From a virus, in IMG/VR virus record IMGVR_UViG_3300049595_001574, positions 1 through 24,470 of that record: DNA of 24,470 nucleotides; one strand, written 5' to 3'. The notes under the pieces are model-generated. The model saw only the letters and a list, made by a program, of their open reading frames with translations, searched no databases and was not told the DNA's origin. Below, piece after piece: positions 21,731 through 24,470 of the stretch. How positions within the stretch are numbered: position 1 is the stretch's first letter; each line of letters starts with the position of its first letter. Position numbers and translations under genes: made by a program.

Positions 21731-22009
21731 TTAAGGCTCCAAGCCAATTTGAATCATTGCAACGTTCATAGAGTTTACAGAAGAAGTAGCATATAAGGCA
21801 TCATTTGATGGAAGTTCAAAAGAGATTGAGTGATTTGGCATAATTCTAAAACCATAATTTGATGATGCAACTCCTTCGCCACCAATATAAATATATCCAG
21901 TTGCGTTAACATTTTGGAGAGTAATGTCCATACCTCCGTGTGCGCCTGGTGGCGTCAAGCGAGTAGCGGAAGTATCGCTAAGTGTGACTAATGAATGCGC
22001 TGTTGCCAT
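21731..22009 (-). CDS. Small virion beta protein, leaderless
   Basis: 92 residues: HSLVTLSDTSATRLTPPG, ITLQNVNATGYIYIGGEGVA, SISFELPSNDALYATS. A frequent small beta protein of phage structural regions with unknown function. The message should start exactly at the ATG: TATACT ends six bases upstream and no ribosome site is present. It leads the minus-strand operon 22009 to 21284. Confidence 0.65.
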   Translation of the reverse strand: MATAHSLVTLSDTSATRLTPPGAHGGMDITLQNVNATGYIYIGGEGVASSNYGFRIMPNHSISFELPSNDALYATSSVNSMNVAMIQIGLEP

Positions 22010-22015
22010 CTATTG

Positions 22016-22021
22016 AGTATA
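22016..22021 (-). promoter_or_regulatory. Leaderless -10 box
   Basis: The minus strand reads TATACT, six bases, then ATG (22009), so the predicted start is on the A of the start codon. The -35 region is poor (TTATTC at 17 bases). Confidence 0.5.
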
Positions 22022-22089
22022 TCTTATTTTTTGGCGGGGAATAAGATTAAGCCGAAAATAGAATATCAAACCATCATAAGACACAATAC

Positions 22090-22103
22090 GACTGCAAGCA
22101 GTC
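22090..22103. repeat. Perfect short inverted repeat in the divergent gap
   Basis: GACTGC-AA-GCAGTC, a 6-bp-armed palindrome in the gap between the divergent promoters at 22016 and 22158. It may be an operator. Confidence 0.45.
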
Positions 22104-22134
22104 AATAATGTCTAACTGGATGTAATATCTATGT

Positions 22135-22163
22135 TTGCTTAATATCCCGATATAGGTTATAAT
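22135..22163 (+). promoter_or_regulatory. Promoter of the nuclease-like gene pair
   Basis: TTGCTT (22135-22140), exactly 17 bases, TATAAT (22158-22163). Predicted start at 22169-22170, on the GTG start codon itself; leaderless. Confidence 0.7.
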
Positions 22164-22168
22164 GGATT

Positions 22169-22765
22169 GTGCTAGATAACATTAAGCAAATCCTAATTGA
22201 AGGTTTGACAAGTAAACTAAAAATACATCATAGCGTTTATAGACTTCCTTGTACCAGCGAATTTCTAGAAGAACTTATCGCCAACACTTTCACAGAAAAT
22301 GGTTTGATAAACGACTGGCAGCCTAATAGAAGCCATAGCATCAGCGTAGACATGTCTTTAGAGTCAGGCGAGAGTTTCTCTGTCAAGTCTGGAGTATACG
22401 CAAATAACACACTAACCTTCTCTGGATCCCGTCTTGGAAAATATCAAACCTTAGATGCCATGATATCTAGCGTAGTGGATAATAGTGCTAGGTATTATGT
22501 GTGTCTTGCTAAAGCCGACCAGGATTGGTCTTCTGTCCCCGCCGAAAATGAGGTTAAAACTTATTATTTGTTTGTATTTGATTCCCAAACCTTAATATAT
22601 GATAATGGGGTTTGGAACAAGGTTGAAACCAAGTCTGGAGGATATAACTACGTTATGGAGTCTATAGGTATGTCTGCTAGAATTAATACTAGTATGTCGT
22701 CACAATTATGGACCAGTGTTAATGAGAGTCTTATTGGTGCCCCGACAAAATTGGAGATCTTGTGA
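22169..22765 (+). CDS. Predicted PD-(D/E)XK-type nuclease-like protein
   Basis: 198 residues, GTG start. Possible nuclease core: a helix with Glu31/Glu34/Glu35 (SEFLEELIANTFTENG), then SISVDMSLESGESFSVKSG, where Asp61 and Ser71-Val72-Lys73 sit like the D and x-x-K of the fold, followed by SGSRLGKYQTLD (85-96). The motif is weaker than standard since Ser replaces the usual Asp/Glu before Lys. It could be a restriction-like or recombination nuclease. Alternatives cannot be excluded. Leaderless start from the promoter at 22158. The next gene overlaps by GTGA. Confidence 0.5.
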   Translation: MLDNIKQILIEGLTSKLKIHHSVYRLPCTSEFLEELIANTFTENGLINDWQPNRSHSISVDMSLESGESFSVKSGVYANNTLTFSGSRLGKYQTLDAMISSVVDNSARYYVCLAKADQDWSSVPAENEVKTYYLFVFDSQTLIYDNGVWNKVETKSGGYNYVMESIGMSARINTSMSSQLWTSVNESLIGAPTKLEIL

Positions 22766-23472
22766 GGTTTGGAAAGTCAGATAAGATACAGTTTATAAGT
22801 ACTTTTGAAGGTTTGGAATCTATTGAAGAGTGCTTGCCAAGACCTGCAAAACATTTTATACCACAATGGTTTAAAGACATTCCATCAAAAGAAATAGGAA
22901 CTGTTAAGGATTGTCCATCATTTCCAGATTACTTTTCACAAGGATATATTATCCCTATGTGGTCAGATGTTAAGATGAAATTTAAAAACGAAATCCCAGA
23001 ATTTCAACTTTCAGCAAAAAGATTTTTATTTGATGCTCATGGTAATAATCAAATGATAGATTATAAAAAACCAACATTTAATGGAATTGAAGGTCAGTTT
23101 GTTTTTAAGGCTATTTGTCCTTGGAGAATTATTACACCGCCAGGATGGTCGGTTTTACAATTACCTCTTTTTTATCATTTTAATCAAGAGTGGTCAGTGT
23201 TGCCTGGAGTTATAGATACTGATATACATTCAGAAATTAATCAACAAATTTTATATCATGGAGATGGCAAAGAAGTAACTATAAAGTGTGGAGATCCATT
23301 TGTTTTATACATTCCATTTAAAAGATCAGATAAGTTAAAACATGAAGTTAGATATGAGACACCAGAAGAGAATAAAAGATTTGACAAAGATCTTTTACTT
23401 TTGAATCAACATTTCAAGCCTAATGGTACATATAGGAAAATGCAAAGAAAAAGAGATAAAGGATTATCGTAA
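22762..23472 (+). CDS. Beta-rich protein of unknown function (phage family)
   Basis: 236 residues; GTG start overlaps the upstream TGA (GTGA) with GGAG in place, so it is coupled to the nuclease-like gene. The pattern PRPAKHFIPQWFKDIP (26-41), GYIIPMWSDVKMKF (61-74) and ICPWRIITPPGWSVLQLPLF (118-137) looks like a family I recall from marine and freshwater phages and cyanophages, with a cupin-like or jelly-roll strand pattern (GDPFVLYIPFK, 178-188). No catalytic motif can be pointed out. The C-terminus is basic (RKMQRKRDKG). Partner or substrate of the upstream gene is possible. Confidence 0.55.
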   Translation: MRFGKSDKIQFISTFEGLESIEECLPRPAKHFIPQWFKDIPSKEIGTVKDCPSFPDYFSQGYIIPMWSDVKMKFKNEIPEFQLSAKRFLFDAHGNNQMIDYKKPTFNGIEGQFVFKAICPWRIITPPGWSVLQLPLFYHFNQEWSVLPGVIDTDIHSEINQQILYHGDGKEVTIKCGDPFVLYIPFKRSDKLKHEVRYETPEENKRFDKDLLLLNQHFKPNGTYRKMQRKRDKGLS

Positions 23473-23604
23473 GTATTTGTTTAATAGGTATGCTGCTAGG
23501 ATAATACCTGCAGAAATTGCAAGAATTAACAAACCTCTATCTGAGTGATCGTAATCTCCCCAACAGCCTATCCAATTACCATCAAGATAACACTTATTCC
23601 TCAA
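23464..23604 (-). CDS. Possible small membrane protein
   Basis: 46 residues if the TTG at 23604 is the start; no ATG is in frame and no convincing ribosome site is seen. The C-terminal half is one membrane helix (GLLILAISAGIILAAYLLNK). The N-terminus NKCYLDGNWIGCWGDYDHSD has two Cys. It overlaps the upstream gene's stop and the convergent gene's stop. Confidence 0.4.
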   Translation of the reverse strand: MRNKCYLDGNWIGCWGDYDHSDRGLLILAISAGIILAAYLLNKYLR

Positions 23605-23761
23605 AGGAGACTTGAGTTTCCATTAGTTTATTAAACTGCTCTTCTTTTGTTGGTTCACATTCACAGGTATCACAACATTTTTTTGATTTAGTTGTTGTGG
23701 CTATAATACTCATGCCCTTTGGAGTATGTCTGTGCCATGGATCAGGATACTTAGATTCCAT
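23594..23761 (-). CDS. Small Cys-rich protein
   Basis: 55 residues. Starts ESKYPDPWHRHTPKGMSI; a CCDTCEC cluster (29-35) may bind a metal or be redox active; the C-terminus is a helix rich in Glu. The start codon overlaps the end of the preceding gene. Not recognised. Part of a run of five tiny minus-strand genes. Confidence 0.6.
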   Translation of the reverse strand: MESKYPDPWHRHTPKGMSIIATTTKSKKCCDTCECEPTKEEQFNKLMETQVSFEE

Positions 23762-23915
23762 TTTCTTCCATGTACTTTAGGCGTTCGTTATATTTTTCTA
23801 TTTGTTCTATACTTAAACGTTCTTCTAATTCAATAGGTAATTCGTCTTGTATGATTTCTCCGTTACCCGCTTCTTCTAGAAATAGGAATTCTTCAAAGTT
23901 ATCTAGAAAAGCCAT
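23751..23915 (-). CDS. Small acidic protein
   Basis: 54 residues, strongly acidic, with Glu/Leu-rich helices (NFEEFLFLEEAGNGEII, EERLSIEQIEKYNERLKYME). GGAAG ribosome site about 8 bases upstream. Overlaps the neighbouring genes at both ends. Not recognised. The composition resembles small phage proteins that mimic DNA or bind host factors, but this is only an impression. Confidence 0.6.
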   Translation of the reverse strand: MAFLDNFEEFLFLEEAGNGEIIQDELPIELEERLSIEQIEKYNERLKYMEENGI

Positions 23916-24073
23916 TTGCCTTTCTTCCTTTCAAACCTTGTACCTTCTTGTATCAAACCATCATGATCTCTATCAACTGCTTTTGGATTATAACCTTTTT
24001 GTTTAAGATCATCAATAAGGGCAATCACAGTAATTGCCATAGCCATGCATACGTATACTAATATTGCTTCCAT
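23903..24073 (-). CDS. Small membrane-anchored protein with EF-hand-like loop
   Basis: 56 residues: a membrane helix at the N-terminus (ILVYVCMAMAITVIALI), then a basic linker and DRDHDGLIQEG (35-45), which has the D-x-D-x-D-G spacing of a calcium-binding loop (position 12 is Thr rather than Glu). Ends RFERKKGKWLF. Similar 'DxDxDG-IQEGT-FER' segments are seen in phage proteins. Starts one base after the stop of the zinc-ribbon gene. Confidence 0.6.
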   Translation of the reverse strand: MEAILVYVCMAMAITVIALIDDLKQKGYNPKAVDRDHDGLIQEGTRFERKKGKWLF

Positions 24074-24074
24074 T

Positions 24075-24215
24075 TTATTCGCATGTAGAACAACGATTGT
24101 CTACCCTCAAATTTTCTTTAACTACCCAGATAACTTTGCCACAAGAATAGCAGGACCTCATAGAGTATTTTTTCTCTCTACGGTCTTTGCGAATCTCTAG
24201 TCCTAGTGCATACAT
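24075..24215 (-). CDS. Zinc-ribbon mini-protein
   Basis: 46 residues. CYSCGK (22-27) and CSTCE (42-46) form two CxxC pairs, a typical zinc ribbon, with a basic N-terminal helix (RKDRREKKYSMR). First gene of the small-gene run; the ATG is exactly six bases after a TAAAAT -10 box, so the message is leaderless. Could bind nucleic acid or host RNA polymerase; unproven. Confidence 0.65.
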   Translation of the reverse strand: MYALGLEIRKDRREKKYSMRSCYSCGKVIWVVKENLRVDNRCSTCE

Positions 24216-24221
24216 ATATTT

Positions 24222-24250
24222 ATTTTACCATACTTGAAGTACTTCGTCAA
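24222..24250 (-). promoter_or_regulatory. Divergent promoter, minus side (small-gene operon)
   Basis: On the minus strand TTGACG (24245-24250), 17 bases, TGGTAAAAT (TAAAAT at 24222-24227), then six bases and the ATG at 24215: a complete leaderless promoter. Confidence 0.7.
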
Positions 24251-24262
24251 ATGGTGTATACT
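24234..24262 (+). promoter_or_regulatory. Divergent promoter, plus side (speD)
   Basis: TTGAAG (24234-24239), exactly 17 bases, TATACT (24257-24262). Predicted start near 24269, with GGGGG before the speD ATG. Confidence 0.75.
24236..24245. promoter_or_regulatory. Operator-like palindrome shared by two promoters
   Basis: GAAGTACTTC, a perfect 10-base palindrome, covers most of the plus-strand -35 and lies in the spacer of the minus-strand promoter, touching its -35. A protein here would affect both. Confidence 0.55.
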
Positions 24263-24283
24263 ATAAATATAGATGGGGGTAGT

Positions 24284-24470
24284 ATGATATTTCACAAACA
24301 CTTATTAATCAACGCTAAAGTTGAAAAGCCTATGAAGACTGAAGGTCAGGCAATGGCTTTCTTAGAAAAACTAGTTGAACGCATTGATATGAAGATTATC
24401 AAAGGACCTTTTGCCTCTTACGTTGACAAACCAGGCAATCGTGGACTTACGGCTATTGTAATGATTGAGA
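24284..24470 (+). CDS. speD: S-adenosylmethionine decarboxylase, N-terminal part
   Basis: Makes the aminopropyl donor for spermidine by decarboxylating S-adenosylmethionine; the enzyme cleaves itself to form a pyruvoyl cofactor. Sixty-two codons are visible before the right edge. The order HKHLLINAKVEKP, AMAFLEKLVERIDMKIIKGP, FASYVDKPGNRGLTAIVMIE matches the phage and bacterial SpeD N-terminus, including the invariant GNRGLT. The cleavage serine and the ESH-type catalytic motif lie beyond the window. GGGGG is 4-9 bases before the ATG. Divergent from the small-gene run. Similar genes occur in some cyanophages. The partner (spermidine synthase) is not in this window. Confidence 0.85.
   Translation, partial: MIFHKHLLINAKVEKPMKTEGQAMAFLEKLVERIDMKIIKGPFASYVDKPGNRGLTAIVMIE

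Noticed and set aside
10371-22804. AAGTACTT as a genome-wide operator
   Set aside because: It is near the nrdJ start and the speD promoter but also inside a coding region (22797-22804). In AT-rich DNA a few copies are expected by chance, so only the two promoter copies are mentioned as a weak hint.
23770-24006. Plus-strand 78-codon frame
   Set aside because: It lies opposite two minus-strand small genes that overlap neatly and have a ribosome site; the plus frame has none.

Overview
The window is AT-rich phage DNA: the late structural region of a tailed phage with HK97-type capsid genes, or of a related prophage. The likely host is a low-GC actinobacterium such as the freshwater lineages. 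This is an inference from three things: a holin-like protein with the ELKPNSGSS signature familiar from actinophage holins, many promoters placed for leaderless mRNA, and a class II (vitamin B12) ribonucleotide reductase with a secreted transcobalamin-like protein. No integrase, tRNA, CRISPR array or host gene was found.

Layout. Most genes are on the minus strand, so transcription runs from high to low coordinates. At the left edge are the capsid genes: the N-terminus of the major capsid protein (1-263), a protease-scaffold fusion with a probable nested scaffold start (292-1641), the portal (1682-3286), a small unknown gene (3279-3674) and a 1154-residue LamG-type structural protein (3693-7157). 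Next is a four-gene coupled nucleotide/B12 cassette (7192-10338): class II ribonucleotide reductase, a secreted DUF4430/transcobalamin-like protein, a previously hidden 54-residue gene, and a PduO-type cobalamin adenosyltransferase. From 10531 to 22009 lies a long mosaic of tail-fibre, adhesin and baseplate-like genes that share modules (Mtd-like N-terminus, collagen-like and glycine-rich proteins, three 'RGDTA' beta-sandwich paralogues), plus a holin-like gene. It is interrupted at 15744-16416 by a plus-strand endolysin unit with its own promoter and terminator.

The right edge holds two plus-strand genes (22169-23472: a possible PD-(D/E)XK nuclease and a beta-rich protein). A convergent minus-strand run of five very small genes (23464-24215) follows. 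Last is the start of a plus-strand S-adenosylmethionine decarboxylase gene (speD), read from a divergent promoter pair that shares a palindrome.

Expression. Two patterns stand out. Extended -10 boxes (TGnTATAAT) precede many cassettes, usually without a clear -35. About nine first-in-transcript genes start 5-9 bases after the -10 box and lack a Shine-Dalgarno sequence, while internal genes usually have a clear one. Inside the endolysin gene is a near-perfect intrinsic terminator, which suggests translation-dependent control of lysis.

Most promising leads: the B12 capture/activation/use cassette, the leaderless promoter architecture, the terminator inside the endolysin gene, and the nested scaffold gene.
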